DNA of 64,000 bases from Gimesia alba (GCF_007744675.1 NZ_CP036269.1:4381546-4445545); one strand, 5' to 3'. Shown: positions 47,358 to 56,441, numbered from the stretch's first letter. A program made the numbers and translations. Notes: generated from the sequence alone by a model not told the origin.

Positions 47358-48545
47358 ATGGAAGTCTCAGTCACGCAAACGCTGATTATCAGTATTCTCG
47401 TGCTCTATGTCGGATCGTTCCTCATAGACCATCTTCGCTGGTTGAGTAAATACAACATCCCCTCAGCCGTGGTAGGCGGCATCCTCTGCAGCCTGATCGT
47501 GGCAATTTACTACACCGCAACCGGCCGGGAAATCACGTTTGACCTCGCGTTGCGCGATCTACTGTTGCTCGTCTTCTTCAGCACCATCGGCTTATCAGCA
47601 AAGCTCCGCACCTTAGCGGACGGCGGCATCGCACTGGGCAAGATGCTGCTCATTTCCATCCTGTTTCTCGTTTTGCAAAATGTTGCCGGCATCGGCGTTG
47701 CTGCTCTGTTTGGTTTCAATTCGGGTTATGGCCTGATGGCAGGAAGTATTTCCTTCGCCGGAGGCTTCGGCACGGCAATCAGCTGGGGAGAAGTCGCCCG
47801 GGAAGCCGGTCTCCACGGTGCAACGGAAGCGGGAATCGCCTGCGCCACCTTCGGCCTGATCGCCGGCGGGTTAATTGGTGGCCCGCTCGCTGAGTACTTG
47901 ATTCAAAAAAACAGGCTCAATGGAGAAATCGAGCCGGAAAGCCCGGAAAACGAGACCGAATCGGGCACCAGTTCGATCCCCGTCACCATCGAAGGCATGC
48001 TCGGCACCATTCTGGCTTTGGCGATTTGTGTTTCTGCCGGCGATGTCGTCAATCAATGGTTACATACCAAAGGACTCGGATTACCCGGCTTTCTCACCGC
48101 ACTGTTTGTAGGAATTGTGTTAACCAACACTCTGGACCTCTTTCAGAAAGAACTCCATTCTAACGCCATCCGACTCTGCGGAGATATCTCACTGGAACTG
48201 TTTCTCAGTATGAGTCTGATGAGCATGCAGCTCTGGACGCTGGCTTCCAGTGTCGGCCCGTTGTTGACCGTCGTCGTGGCCCAGATCCTCGTGATGGCAC
48301 TCATTGCGTACCACATCGTGTTTCGCTTTATGGGAAGAAATTATGACGCGGCAGTCATGTCGGGTGGCTTTATCGGCCTCGGATTAGGTGCCACGCCGGT
48401 CGCGATGGCAAACATGAACGCGCTCGTGAAAAAGTATGGCGCCTCCCCCCAGGCATTTCTGGTGATCCCCTTAATGGGGGCCTTCTTTATTGATATCGCC
48501 AATGCCATGATCCTGCGTCTGTTTTTATCACTGCATATTTATTAA
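47358..48545 (+). CDS. gltS: Sodium/glutamate symporter
   Basis: A 395-residue inner membrane protein with about 10-12 spans, of the ESS (GltS) family that imports glutamate with Na+. Recognisable parts are LLVFFSTIGLSAKLRTLADG, the reentrant-loop motif MAGSISFAGGFGTAISWGEV, a mid loop with acidic residues (about 195-207), and the second-half repeat MSGGFIGLGLGATPVAMANM. Both GGxGT-like and GLGxGATP segments of the inverted repeats are intact. Length is normal (about 400). Confidence 0.93.
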   Translation: MEVSVTQTLIISILVLYVGSFLIDHLRWLSKYNIPSAVVGGILCSLIVAIYYTATGREITFDLALRDLLLLVFFSTIGLSAKLRTLADGGIALGKMLLISILFLVLQNVAGIGVAALFGFNSGYGLMAGSISFAGGFGTAISWGEVAREAGLHGATEAGIACATFGLIAGGLIGGPLAEYLIQKNRLNGEIEPESPENETESGTSSIPVTIEGMLGTILALAICVSAGDVVNQWLHTKGLGLPGFLTALFVGIVLTNTLDLFQKELHSNAIRLCGDISLELFLSMSLMSMQLWTLASSVGPLLTVVVAQILVMALIAYHIVFRFMGRNYDAAVMSGGFIGLGLGATPVAMANMNALVKKYGASPQAFLVIPLMGAFFIDIANAMILRLFLSLHIY

Positions 48546-48573
48546 GTGGCTTCTCCGTAAAAGCACCGAGCCA

Positions 48574-50376
48574 CTACTCGTTGCCCTGCGACTTCAACCA
48601 GATCGAATTCAATCGTAACCCCGGAATACCGCCGTCGTTGGCAGCTTGAACGGTGAGCGTCTGCTGGCCCGCTTTCAGTTCCAGTGTTCCCACTGTCTGT
48701 TTGAGAAATACATTTCGACTTGTGCTCATCGGGAGCTCACAGTTGAGCTTCGTCTTACCGACCAATATTTCAAGCGATCCCGCAGCAGGAGAGGCATCTC
48801 GATACCCATAGCTCAACTCCACCGCATATCGGCCCGGCTTCAGCACATCCAGTTGCCAGCTCGCTGTGCCCGCGTTCGATTTCCAACCGTCGATCGTATC
48901 CCAGTCGTAGCCGTCAAATGAATATTCGAGCCCTTCCCCTTTCAGAATCGCCCAGCTCGGCTGCAGTTCCACGACTGGTTCCTCGGAATCGCCGACCGGA
49001 ATCGCTGCTGGCTGATACACTTGCCCTTCGGTCACGTCATCAAACCAACGCAAGAATTCGTTCCGCAGCCGCGATGCCACTTCCGGATATTGACGCGAGA
49101 CATCTTTCGTCTCTCCCGGGTCCGCCTGCAGATCATACAACTTCCCCGCCGGCTCCTGCTGTCCCTGTTTTCCTTGCGGATCATGGCCCACCAGTTTGAA
49201 CCGTTCGCCATGAATCGACCAGCGGTGCCACGGGTTCGGTGTATAACGATCCCACGTATGATACAGATATTCGTGCGGCGATTTTCCCGTCCCCTGTTCC
49301 ATCAAGGGCAGGATCGATTTTCCATCCAGCTTGATTCCCTGGGGAACGGGCACTCCCGCCAGTTGACAGAACGTCGGAAACAGGTCAGTCTGCGCCACCA
49401 TCGCATCGGTCTTTTTCCCTGCCGGGAAGTGGCCCGGCCAACGCACCACAAACGGTACGCGGGTCCCGCCTTCGTAGGCACTTGCTTTGCCCCCTTTGAG
49501 GCCTGCTTTAAACGCCCGGCTCACGCCGCCATTGTCGCTCGTAAAAATCACCACTGTCTCATCTTCCAGCCCCAGCTGCTTTACCGACTGCAATAACCGG
49601 TTCAGATTCTGATCGATGCGTTCGACCATCGCATAAATCCGCGCTTCGCGGAGCGGCAGCCCTTTCGCCAGATATTTTTCAATCAGCTTATCCCCTTCCG
49701 GCTGTCCGAAATGCGAGGTATCCAATAGAAAAGGCGAATGGGGTGCGTTGTAGGCAATGTAACAGAAGAACGGTTTGTTTTTGTACTCGGTAATGAAATC
49801 GATGGCCGCATTAGTAAACAGATCAGTGACATAACCGCGGGTTTCGACCGGCTGCCCGTTCACAACCACCTGATCCGGGTTCGTATAACGCTCAATGTGC
49901 CCATGATAATGACCAAAGAAATGATCGAAGCCCCGCCGGTGCGGCTGATATTGCGCATAGCGTCCCAAGTGCCATTTCCCAAACAGTCCCGTCTTGTAAC
50001 CGGCTGACTGCAAGACTTGGGCGATCGTCGTCTCATCCTGTCCCAGCGTGTCGCCGCCAAACCGGGTGTTATACAGGCCCGTCCGCAGATAATGCCGCCC
50101 CGTCATCAGCCCGGCCCGCGTCGGCGCACAAACCATATTCGCATAGAACCGCGTAAACGTGACTCCTTCCGCCGCCATCCGGTCAATCGTCGGCGTTTCA
50201 ATGAGTTTGTTGCCGGAAATGCCCGTATCCCAATACCCCTGATCGTCGGTCATCACCAGAATGATATTCGGCTGCCGTTGTTTTCCCTTCGCTTGCAGAG
50301 ACTCAATCTGCAGATGACTCACGAAACAGCAGACGAGAAAAATCATCAAAGTCAGAATACTACGTCGCGCGTTCAT
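48574..50376 (-). CDS. Sulfatase (arylsulfatase A-like) with C-terminal carbohydrate-binding-like domain
   Basis: A 600-residue exported protein. A signal peptide (about 1-29) leads to the sulfatase domain (about 36-455): IILVMTDDQGYWDTGISGNK (metal-binding Asp pair), the modification motif NMVCAPTRAGLMTGRHY (Cys to be converted to formylglycine; C-x-P-x-R), GKWHLGRYAQ, and TSDNGGVSRAFKAGLKGG. The last 130 residues form a beta-rich domain (DIGIPGLRLNSIWLKS-like end) that may bind glycans. It hydrolyses sulfate esters, probably on algal polysaccharide (inference). It needs a formylglycine-generating enzyme from elsewhere, since the SUMF1-like domain in this window lacks the catalytic Cys. It ends the PhyH, isomerase and membrane-protein group. 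Confidence 0.93.
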   Translation of the reverse strand: MNARRSILTLMIFLVCCFVSHLQIESLQAKGKQRQPNIILVMTDDQGYWDTGISGNKLIETPTIDRMAAEGVTFTRFYANMVCAPTRAGLMTGRHYLRTGLYNTRFGGDTLGQDETTIAQVLQSAGYKTGLFGKWHLGRYAQYQPHRRGFDHFFGHYHGHIERYTNPDQVVVNGQPVETRGYVTDLFTNAAIDFITEYKNKPFFCYIAYNAPHSPFLLDTSHFGQPEGDKLIEKYLAKGLPLREARIYAMVERIDQNLNRLLQSVKQLGLEDETVVIFTSDNGGVSRAFKAGLKGGKASAYEGGTRVPFVVRWPGHFPAGKKTDAMVAQTDLFPTFCQLAGVPVPQGIKLDGKSILPLMEQGTGKSPHEYLYHTWDRYTPNPWHRWSIHGERFKLVGHDPQGKQGQQEPAGKLYDLQADPGETKDVSRQYPEVASRLRNEFLRWFDDVTEGQVYQPAAIPVGDSEEPVVELQPSWAILKGEGLEYSFDGYDWDTIDGWKSNAGTASWQLDVLKPGRYAVELSYGYRDASPAAGSLEILVGKTKLNCELPMSTSRNVFLKQTVGTLELKAGQQTLTVQAANDGGIPGLRLNSIWLKSQGNE

Positions 50377-50455
50377 AAGTTAGATTATCCTTAGTTGAGT
50401 CATTCTCATCGATTTACAAAACAGATCGCGAAATCAATTCTCGAACCCGCATGTC

Positions 50456-50827
50456 TTAAGAAATCCGCAGATAAATTAAGACACCACCAACAAGGGCATG
50501 AAAAAATAGAACGAGCCCGACACACCAGGCCTTGCCCTTAAATTGTTCAGGCCAGAAAAATACGATTGCAGCTAATAAAGCCCAGGTAAATAATAACGCT
50601 TCCCACTGCATCCCGATCGCGTAAGGAGAAAACAGAAACGTAATCATCATCAGCAATAAATAAGGCAATTCATTGACTTGTACTCCCCTAAAGAAAAAAG
50701 TGAAGAGAGTAAAACAGAAATAGGGTAACAAAACGGCGATCGCAAATAGTGACAGTAATGTGACCGTCTGTGAGTACCGATTTTGATACTTGACGGTGTC
50801 GGTTTCGATGAACAGATTCTCGGACAT
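50456..50827 (-). CDS. Small integral membrane protein, unknown
   Basis: A 123-residue protein with four hydrophobic segments after a soluble N-terminus (SENLFIETDTVKYQNRYS): VTLLSLFAIAVLLPYFCFTL, LPYLLLMMITFLFSPYAIG, LLFTWALLAAIVFFW and VGLVLFFHALVGGVLIYLRI. The ATG at 50827 follows AAAGGAG with nine bases between; a longer upstream frame overlaps the isomerase gene. No family recognised. Its position between isomerase and sulfatase genes suggests co-expression. Confidence 0.65.
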   Translation of the reverse strand: MSENLFIETDTVKYQNRYSQTVTLLSLFAIAVLLPYFCFTLFTFFFRGVQVNELPYLLLMMITFLFSPYAIGMQWEALLFTWALLAAIVFFWPEQFKGKAWCVGLVLFFHALVGGVLIYLRIS

Positions 50828-50901
50828 GAGTCTTGGCTCCTTTCCGAGATCATACCCGCTCAATAAACTGATCACCAGTCCCCCTGAATCCTCTACCTGA
50901 A

Positions 50902-51843
50902 TCACGCCTGTTTCAGACACTTTTCCAGATACGCCCGCGACCGATTGATCTCGGCGGTGACCTGCTCGGCAGTCGGCAGAATCGGAATGCCGCGTGGCAC
51001 CGGATGCATGAAGATTTCCGTCCGTCCCTGATAGTTGATTTTCTTCAGCGCCGCTAAGAGCGGCACAAAATTCATATCGCCGCGGCCCGGTAGCTGTAAC
51101 AGTTCCTGTTCCTTAGGCAATTTTTTCATGCAGCCCATACCATGTTGCCAACCCTGAAAATGCACCAGCCGCTCATCCAAGTCCGTAATCAGTTTCCCGA
51201 TCATCTCCGGGTCCTGCTCCAGGTGATAGGGAGCCAACGCGATCCCGAAGTTCTTTGCCGGCAGTGCGTCCATCAGCCAGCGTTGGGTATCCGGATCGTT
51301 AATCAAGCCGCCGCCGTGATTTTCCAGACCAATGATCACGCCCTTCTCAGCCGCCGCATCCACGTGCGGCTTCAATTTTTCTGCGAATTTCTTGATCCCC
51401 GCCTTCAATTCGGCCCCCTTCAGTCCTTTCGGGCCGCCGCTGTTGCAGATCACCATGTCGCCGCCCAGTTGCCTGACCAGATCCATCTCCCCCTGCATGT
51501 TAAACAAGCCGTACTTGAAACAGGTGAAGCTGCCCAGCTTGACGTTGTGCTTGTCAAACAGCTGTTTTGTTTTTTCGACGCCCAGTTCGTCGATCTGCTC
51601 CCGCTGATTGCCGTGCCGCTCGGCCCAGATCTCCAGATACGCTGCACCGGTCTTGGGGACTTCCTGTAGAATCGTCTCCAGCGGCAGCTTCCCGTACATG
51701 CAAGACGCGACGATGTAATTCAGTTGAAACGGCTTGGCAGAACCGTCTGTCCCTGCCGCCAGAACGTTGCCGAGTAATCCGGCCGAGCAGGCGCTGCCTA
51801 AAAGCTGTTTATTGAAGTCACGACGATTGATTCGGTTGAGCAT
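50902..51843 (-). CDS. Tat-exported sugar phosphate isomerase/epimerase
   Basis: A 313-residue TIM-barrel protein of the xylose isomerase-like superfamily. The N-terminus carries a twin-arginine signal (INRRDFNKQLLGSACSAGLL) with cleavage near 28-31. The barrel has AAYLEIWAERHGN, VIIGLENHGGGLI (Glu, His metal site), LAPYHLEQDPEMI, HFQGWQHGMG and RTEIFMHPVPRG (Glu, His). Export of a sugar isomerase/epimerase is common in planctomycetes; the substrate is unknown. It lies 38 nt downstream of the PhyH gene, probably in one operon with it and the sulfatase. It is not closely similar to the cytoplasmic relative at 2553-3374. Confidence 0.87.
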   Translation of the reverse strand: MLNRINRRDFNKQLLGSACSAGLLGNVLAAGTDGSAKPFQLNYIVASCMYGKLPLETILQEVPKTGAAYLEIWAERHGNQREQIDELGVEKTKQLFDKHNVKLGSFTCFKYGLFNMQGEMDLVRQLGGDMVICNSGGPKGLKGAELKAGIKKFAEKLKPHVDAAAEKGVIIGLENHGGGLINDPDTQRWLMDALPAKNFGIALAPYHLEQDPEMIGKLITDLDERLVHFQGWQHGMGCMKKLPKEQELLQLPGRGDMNFVPLLAALKKINYQGRTEIFMHPVPRGIPILPTAEQVTAEINRSRAYLEKCLKQA

Positions 51844-51881
51844 GGGTTTATCTCTCTCAAGTAGTTTGTCAGGATCTGGAA

Positions 51882-52640
51882 TTAAGAAACGACCTTGTCC
51901 CCGTCTTTGAGAAACGGAACAGCCAGATGTTTGGGCTGCCCGGTTTCCGGGTCGATGATCGGCGCGGGCGAGTACTGTGTCACGTAGGCCCGTCTCATTT
52001 TGTCCGTTGTATTCGCACCGCTGCGGTGAAAGGTCAGCGAACTGAAGACCGCCAGACTGCCGGCCGGCACGACCGCGGTCACCCCCGGCTCTTTACCGAA
52101 GTAACCGGTCTTGTCCCCCGTTTCCGGGTCCTGAATGTGTTCCACCAGCGATTTCACGCCGATGGTCGAATAAGGGAGTACATCGACGGTACCATTCTCA
52201 ACCGTCATATCATCCACGGCCGCCCAGCAGGTCACATACGGTCGATGTCGAAACCCGAGATAACCCGAATCCTGATGCCAGGAAAACTTAATCCCCTTCT
52301 CCGCTGCCTTGACGACATATTGATCGTAAAACAGATAGGCGTTCTCGCCGATCGTTGTTTTACAGATCTCTGCCATCAGATCGCCGAACACATACTCTTC
52401 CAAACGGGGCGCCTGATCGTATTTCTTGGCGATGTGATACCGCTTGCCGCGATGGCTGATATGAATATGATCGGTTCCCAGACGGTCCATTTCCTGATGC
52501 ATCAGATCAATCAGATGCGCACAGGCATCGCGAATGATCTGCAGGTGTTCGTCCGAAATCACCTTTTCCAGAATGAAATAACCTTCTTCCTGAAACTGTT
52601 TTTTATGAGCTTCGGTAATGATGCCCGTTGAGACTGTCAT
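51882..52640 (-). CDS. Phytanoyl-CoA dioxygenase family protein
   Basis: A 252-residue cytoplasmic Fe(II)/2-oxoglutarate oxygenase. Conserved parts are [40 protein letters not shown] (His-x-Asp of the iron triad) and [20 protein letters not shown] (third His and the 2-oxoglutarate Arg). It should hydroxylate an organic substrate; the family is broad, and the sugar-related neighbours do not fix the target. The ATG at 52640 follows AAAGGAGA; a longer frame upstream adds ten residues without support. It leads the operon with the isomerase, membrane and sulfatase genes. Confidence 0.9.
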   Translation of the reverse strand: MTVSTGIITEAHKKQFQEEGYFILEKVISDEHLQIIRDACAHLIDLMHQEMDRLGTDHIHISHRGKRYHIAKKYDQAPRLEEYVFGDLMAEICKTTIGENAYLFYDQYVVKAAEKGIKFSWHQDSGYLGFRHRPYVTCWAAVDDMTVENGTVDVLPYSTIGVKSLVEHIQDPETGDKTGYFGKEPGVTAVVPAGSLAVFSSLTFHRSGANTTDKMRRAYVTQYSPAPIIDPETGQPKHLAVPFLKDGDKVVS

Positions 52641-52808
52641 TGTTTCTCCTTTACCGTGATCGAAATTCACCGCGGCCGGTAGACTGTATCCAGTTTTAAT
52701 GAAGCGTCTCCAAGGCCATTTGAACCGAGTATATTCTGAAACACGCTATAGTAAAATGTGATGCGATCTGGCGTTTCTTAATTCGAACTGTCGTTAACGA
52801 TGACGTAT

Positions 52809-52833
52809 AACCGGGGCTAACGCCCTGCGGCTA
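52809..52833 (-). repeat. REP-like core repeat, copy C
   Basis: On the minus strand this holds the exact core GCAGGGCGTTAGCCCCGGTT preceded by TAGCC, identical over 25 nt to copies A and B. After the core it reads ATACGT, close to the GGACGT after copy A. It is inverted relative to copy D 140 nt away. Confidence 0.85.
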
Positions 52834-52970
52834 ATTTGGCTTTGTCTGTTGTCGAAGTCCTGAAAGTAAAGGTAACAGCACACCATCGGACATAGAGAAT
52901 TTTTAGATGGCTAACACCGTACACCTCAAAATCAGGATCAGAACTATTATAAAAATGCTACCAACACCGT

Positions 52971-53040
52971 GCGGCTGATCCGGTTTCTGGTAACTTTCCA
53001 ACCGGAATAACCTATTAGCCGAAGGGTGTTAGCCCCGGTT
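52971..53040 (+). repeat. REP-like composite repeat, copy D
   Basis: It starts GCGGCTGATCCGGTTT and ends GAAGGGTGTTAGCCCCGGTT, matching the 70-nt composite at 17065-17134 with scattered substitutions (two within the core). Copies C and D are inverted relative to each other, so together they could form a larger structure. Confidence 0.8.
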
Positions 53041-53081
53041 CCTCCCATTTGCACAGACGATTTTGAATCAAGAATCGCTGC

Positions 53082-54410
53082 TTAACTGTCTTTGATCTCG
53101 TAACCGGCCCGCTGTTCGCGTTTGAGCCAGGTATTCGCTTCGTCGTCGCCGACAAACTGTTCCTGCTGCGGGTCCCAGGTCAGTTTTCGTCCCAGGCGTT
53201 GTGAGATATTGCCGATATGACACACACTCACCGAGCGATGCTGATTCTCGACGCTGGAGATCGGCGTTTCCCGCGTTTCAATACAGTCGAAGAAGTTCCC
53301 CATGTGATTCACAATCGCATCCAGCTTGCCCATCCGAGGGGGACGTGAAAGATTATCATGAGCATAAACGTTGAACTTCTCGCGCGGCAGCGGATTCTTC
53401 GCCAGCTCTTCCACTGGTTTCCCGGCGATGGTTCCGCGGTTCACGAACATGCGTCCCTGATCGCCCTCAAACATCACACCGGTGCGCCCCGTGTCGTTGA
53501 CTTCCAGAATGACGCCGTTTGCATAGCGGGCCCTCAAGTGATAATCGAGGGCTACGTTAAAACCGTTCTCTACATTTGGAAACGTCGCTGTCCCTTCGAT
53601 GTCGACCGGACCGGAATCCTGCATGCCGGCCCCCCACTGTGCGATATCAATGTGATGTGCGCCCCAGTCAGTCATCTGGCCGCCCGAATATTCATACCAC
53701 CAGCGGAACGTATAATGGCAGCGTTCCTTGATGTAAGGCACATCGGGCGTCTGCCCCTGCCACAGATCCCAATTCAGAACCGATGGCACAGGCTCAGTCT
53801 TAAACGGTCCGCCGGTCTTGTTTTTGCTCAGCGTCACGGTCACTTTTTTCAAGTTCCCGATTCGTCCGTCATGCACCATTTCCACGGCTTGACGAAAACG
53901 ATGATCGCTCCGCTGCCAGGTTCCCACCTGCACAACCGCTTTGGTTTCCTTGACGACTTTATTGAGAATCTTGCCTTCATCCACGGTCAGCGTCAGCGGC
54001 TTTTCACAGTAGACGTCTTTGCCGGCCCGACAGGCGTCGATCAGCATTTTGGTATGCCAGTGATCGGGGGCACCAATCGTCACGACATCAATGTCCGCCT
54101 TCTCCAGCATTTCGCGATAGTCTTCAAACAGCGTTGCTTTGCCGCCAAACTGCTTGCGGGCTTTCTCGGCAATCTCGCGATCGACGTCGGCAATCGCCAC
54201 GATGTCGCCATACTCTTGTGCCTTGTCGGCGATCACCGATCCCTGATACCGCATGCCGATCGAACCGATTTTTAAGCGTTCGTTCGGATTGCGCGACTTC
54301 TCAGCGGCCCGCGCCGTATTCACAAAAACGCCCGGCGCAATACAGGCCAAAGGCAACCCGGCTACTGCTGTTTTAACAAACGTTCGACGAGATAGTTTCT
54401 GTGACGACAT
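53082..54410 (-). CDS. Tat-exported Gfo/Idh/MocA family oxidoreductase
   Basis: A 442-residue protein. A twin-arginine signal (SRRTFVKTAVAGLPLACIAP) ends near ARA. The N-terminal Rossmann fold begins LKIGSIGMRYQGSVIADKAQ and includes VVTIGAPDHWHTKMLIDACR and DVYCEKPLTLTVDEGK (the EKP motif). The C-terminal alpha/beta domain has WWYEYSGGQMTDWGAHHIDI (GGQMTDWGAHHID catalytic region) and late SVSVCHIGNISQRLGRKLTW. Such proteins bind NAD(P) and act on sugars or sugar-like compounds, here likely outside the cytoplasm. The ATG at 54410 follows CAGGAGAG. It lies 42 nt downstream of the DJ-1/PfpI gene, suggesting one operon. Confidence 0.92.
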   Translation of the reverse strand: MSSQKLSRRTFVKTAVAGLPLACIAPGVFVNTARAAEKSRNPNERLKIGSIGMRYQGSVIADKAQEYGDIVAIADVDREIAEKARKQFGGKATLFEDYREMLEKADIDVVTIGAPDHWHTKMLIDACRAGKDVYCEKPLTLTVDEGKILNKVVKETKAVVQVGTWQRSDHRFRQAVEMVHDGRIGNLKKVTVTLSKNKTGGPFKTEPVPSVLNWDLWQGQTPDVPYIKERCHYTFRWWYEYSGGQMTDWGAHHIDIAQWGAGMQDSGPVDIEGTATFPNVENGFNVALDYHLRARYANGVILEVNDTGRTGVMFEGDQGRMFVNRGTIAGKPVEELAKNPLPREKFNVYAHDNLSRPPRMGKLDAIVNHMGNFFDCIETRETPISSVENQHRSVSVCHIGNISQRLGRKLTWDPQQEQFVGDDEANTWLKREQRAGYEIKDS

Positions 54411-54452
54411 CGCTCTCTCCTGTTTATGACTTTTTGAATTCAAAACAATTTT

Positions 54453-55016
54453 CTAAAACTGGTCGCGTGCTTCATCCAGCATCTTCATCCACGGACCGAT
54501 ATATTGACCATGATCGTGATAGGTACGACCGCTGACCATGTTCCCATCAATCACGCAGGGTTCATTCACAAAGATCCCGCCGCAGACTTCCAGGTCAAAC
54601 TGGCACTTCGGCACAGTCGCCATCCGGCGGCCCTTCACACAACCAGCACGGGCTGGAATTTCTACGCCGTGACAGACGGAAGCAACGGGTTTATTTTTTT
54701 CGAAGAAATGCTGGGTGACCCGGATCAGGTCTGCATCATCGCGAATATATTCCGGTGCACGGCCGCCGCTGAAGAAGATTCCCAGGTATTCTTCCTCGTT
54801 GATATCCTTAAATGCGATATCCGCCTGAATCGTATAGCCTTCCCACTCTTTGGTGATCGTCCAGCCCGGTTTCACTTCATGCAGCACCATCTGGTACAGA
54901 CGCTTTTCCGGAGCCGCCACAACCGGTTCGTAGCCCCCTTCGATCAAACGATAATAGGGGTAAAGTGTGTCTACAGTTTCAGTTGCATCGCCAACGATGA
55001 TTAACACCTTGTTCAT
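54453..55016 (-). CDS. DJ-1/PfpI family protein
   Basis: A 187-residue protein of the glutamine amidotransferase-like DJ-1/PfpI family. The nucleophile elbow is VASVCHGVEIPARAG with the reactive Cys; the conserved acidic residue lies in IFFSGGRAPEYIRDD, and the C-terminus has GNMVSGRTYHDHGQYI. Members act as deglycases, glyoxalases, proteases or chaperones; which applies here cannot be told. It precedes the Gfo/Idh/MocA gene in an apparent operon. Conserved Cys and Glu are intact. Confidence 0.9.
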   Translation of the reverse strand: MNKVLIIVGDATETVDTLYPYYRLIEGGYEPVVAAPEKRLYQMVLHEVKPGWTITKEWEGYTIQADIAFKDINEEEYLGIFFSGGRAPEYIRDDADLIRVTQHFFEKNKPVASVCHGVEIPARAGCVKGRRMATVPKCQFDLEVCGGIFVNEPCVIDGNMVSGRTYHDHGQYIGPWMKMLDEARDQF

Positions 55017-55325
55017 TCAAACCATTCCTTCTACGTTAATTTCAAAGCATTGAACGGGATTCCATTCTACAAGCGAATCCAGCCCGGTCATTACGGATTT
55101 CCATAAACATTATCATGTTTTGCGTACATTTTCAGCGTCAACCGAACGCAATAACACACAATTCGCGAACTCCCTTCGTGTGCGTGAACATCATGCGTCT
55201 TCACGAATGCATCTGGTCAACCGGAAATCCCGGGCCAGAAAGACTCCTGGAGCGTTCGATCAAAGGCAGGAATTTCGGCACGATTCCTGCCCGATCGAAA
55301 TATCTCAAATATCAGTCGCCGTACC
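55017..55325. other. Intergenic region with a strong hairpin
   Basis: A 309-nt spacer upstream of the DJ-1/PfpI gene and downstream of the metzincin-like gene. It contains the two-part hairpin at 55255-55299. No gene-like frame is supported. Confidence 0.5.
55255..55299 (-). terminator. Two-part perfect hairpin after the metzincin-like gene
   Basis: An inner 9-bp stem (GGCAGGAAT at 55265-55273, ATTCCTGCC at 55283-55291) is continued outward by a 7-bp stem (TTCGATC at 55255-55261, GATCGAA at 55293-55299). It lies about 27 nt after the metzincin-like stop on the minus strand. Only three T directly follow the inner stem, so termination is likely but not certain. Confidence 0.5.
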
Positions 55326-56441
55326 TCATTTGATTAACTGATACCCCGTGCGCGATGTCCGGTACTTGATCTCATGCGCGCTCTTAAGTCCACGGCTCTT
55401 TCCGTCACCGGTCATCGTTCCGTTTTCGCAACAAGCGACAACTTTCAACACCCCTTTCGCCTGCACGCCGAGCGGCTCGCTAATCGTGATCTCGAAAGTC
55501 CCATCTTTCTTGACACGGGCCACGTATGGTTTTTGGAAATATTGGGTTTGCACGTCAGGTGCCGTGTCGTAAACAATAATGCTATGCGCCGGGACATTCG
55601 ACGTAATACGTCCGGTCAGATGTGCTACTCGTTTCTGGCGATCATTCTTAACGACGATGTCATGCCATTTGACCTTGGGAATCATATAGCGACGCTGTGC
55701 TGTCCCCGTAAATAACGGATGCTTCCACAGAATCGCTGCTGAAGCTTCCGTAACATAACCCCGCTCTTCCTTATTTTTCATCACTCTGCGATAGTTGGCG
55801 ATGGTCGCCCCCATTAAAGGCATCCCTAGATCGCGTTTTATGAGTGGGCCATTGTGCGGAAGCCCGAGTGCATGCCCGAATTCGTGGATGGTGCCCTTCA
55901 AAGTCAATTCTTTCAGAAACGGTTTCGCCAACTTGTCCTCCAGGGATATTTCACCGGGCAGATTCGTATAGTTGACCTGTGACAACCCTCCCGCTGCCGC
56001 GCTACCCGAACCCAGATAACTGCTGTACTTCAATGGAGGATCACCCACATAAACCCAGACCCACCAGACGTCTAATGTTTTGGGAAGTTTGAATTTCTCC
56101 ATTGCCAGCAGCTTACCTTTTCGCGACAGGTTTCCGTCCTTCAATGGAAATTTTCCACTCGCGAGAGTCTCAGGCGATTTGACGAATAAAATCTTCACGC
56201 TGCCATCGGTGTTTCGCTGGAAGATTTGCTCACGTTTTGGCGGGTAGTCCCATACTTTCATCCACTTCACCAACATTGCTTCCGTATAGTCAGCCACCTG
56301 TGTCAATCGCCTGGAGACACCAGCCGGAGCATCGACGTCAGCCGGGGTTAAGAAGACAATCTGAACCTTGGGCATTTTTGGCTGGCCAAAGGCCGAAATG
56401 GGGAAAGAAAGTAATAGAACAGAGAACAAGAGATAGCGCAT
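55326..56441 (-). CDS. Secreted metzincin-like zinc metalloprotease
   Basis: A 371-residue exported protein. The signal (LLFSVLLLSFPISAFG) is followed by a predicted protease domain with the zinc motif GTIHEFGHALGLPHNGP (H-E-x-x-H-x-x-G-x-x-H, about 198-214) and a downstream Met-turn-like LGMPLMGATIANYRR, both hallmarks of metzincins. The C-terminal part is beta-rich (VKWHDIVVKNDRQKR, VAHLTGRI) and may bind substrate. It should cleave proteins outside the cell or in the periplasm (inference). The ATG at 56441 follows GAAGGCA; a frame start 33 nt upstream adds residues before the signal. Its relatives in planctomycetes are mostly unnamed. Confidence 0.8.
   Translation of the reverse strand: MRYLLFSVLLLSFPISAFGQPKMPKVQIVFLTPADVDAPAGVSRRLTQVADYTEAMLVKWMKVWDYPPKREQIFQRNTDGSVKILFVKSPETLASGKFPLKDGNLSRKGKLLAMEKFKLPKTLDVWWVWVYVGDPPLKYSSYLGSGSAAAGGLSQVNYTNLPGEISLEDKLAKPFLKELTLKGTIHEFGHALGLPHNGPLIKRDLGMPLMGATIANYRRVMKNKEERGYVTEASAAILWKHPLFTGTAQRRYMIPKVKWHDIVVKNDRQKRVAHLTGRITSNVPAHSIIVYDTAPDVQTQYFQKPYVARVKKDGTFEITISEPLGVQAKGVLKVVACCENGTMTGDGKSRGLKSAHEIKYRTSRTGYQLIK

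Larger units (their letters stand above)
52641..53081. other. Intergenic region with two repeat copies
   Basis: A 441-nt spacer upstream of the PhyH gene and downstream of the Gfo/Idh/MocA gene, both on the minus strand. It holds two REP-like copies on opposite strands (52809-52833 and 52971-53040). The promoter of the PhyH operon should lie in the first 150 nt; no clear boxes are seen. Confidence 0.6.

Noticed and set aside
48545-48575. AGTGGCT/AGCCACT hairpin between gltS and the sulfatase gene as a terminator
   Set aside because: The stem is only 7 bp with a 17-nt loop and no T-run, so support is too weak.
51927-52631. 234-codon plus-strand frame opposite the PhyH gene
   Set aside because: Antisense shadow; the PhyH frame has the iron-binding motif and a ribosome binding site.
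53358-54275. 305-codon plus-strand frame opposite the Gfo/Idh/MocA gene
   Set aside because: It is wholly antisense to a gene with clear family motifs, is rich in His, Arg and Cys in the manner of antisense frames, and has no ribosome binding site.
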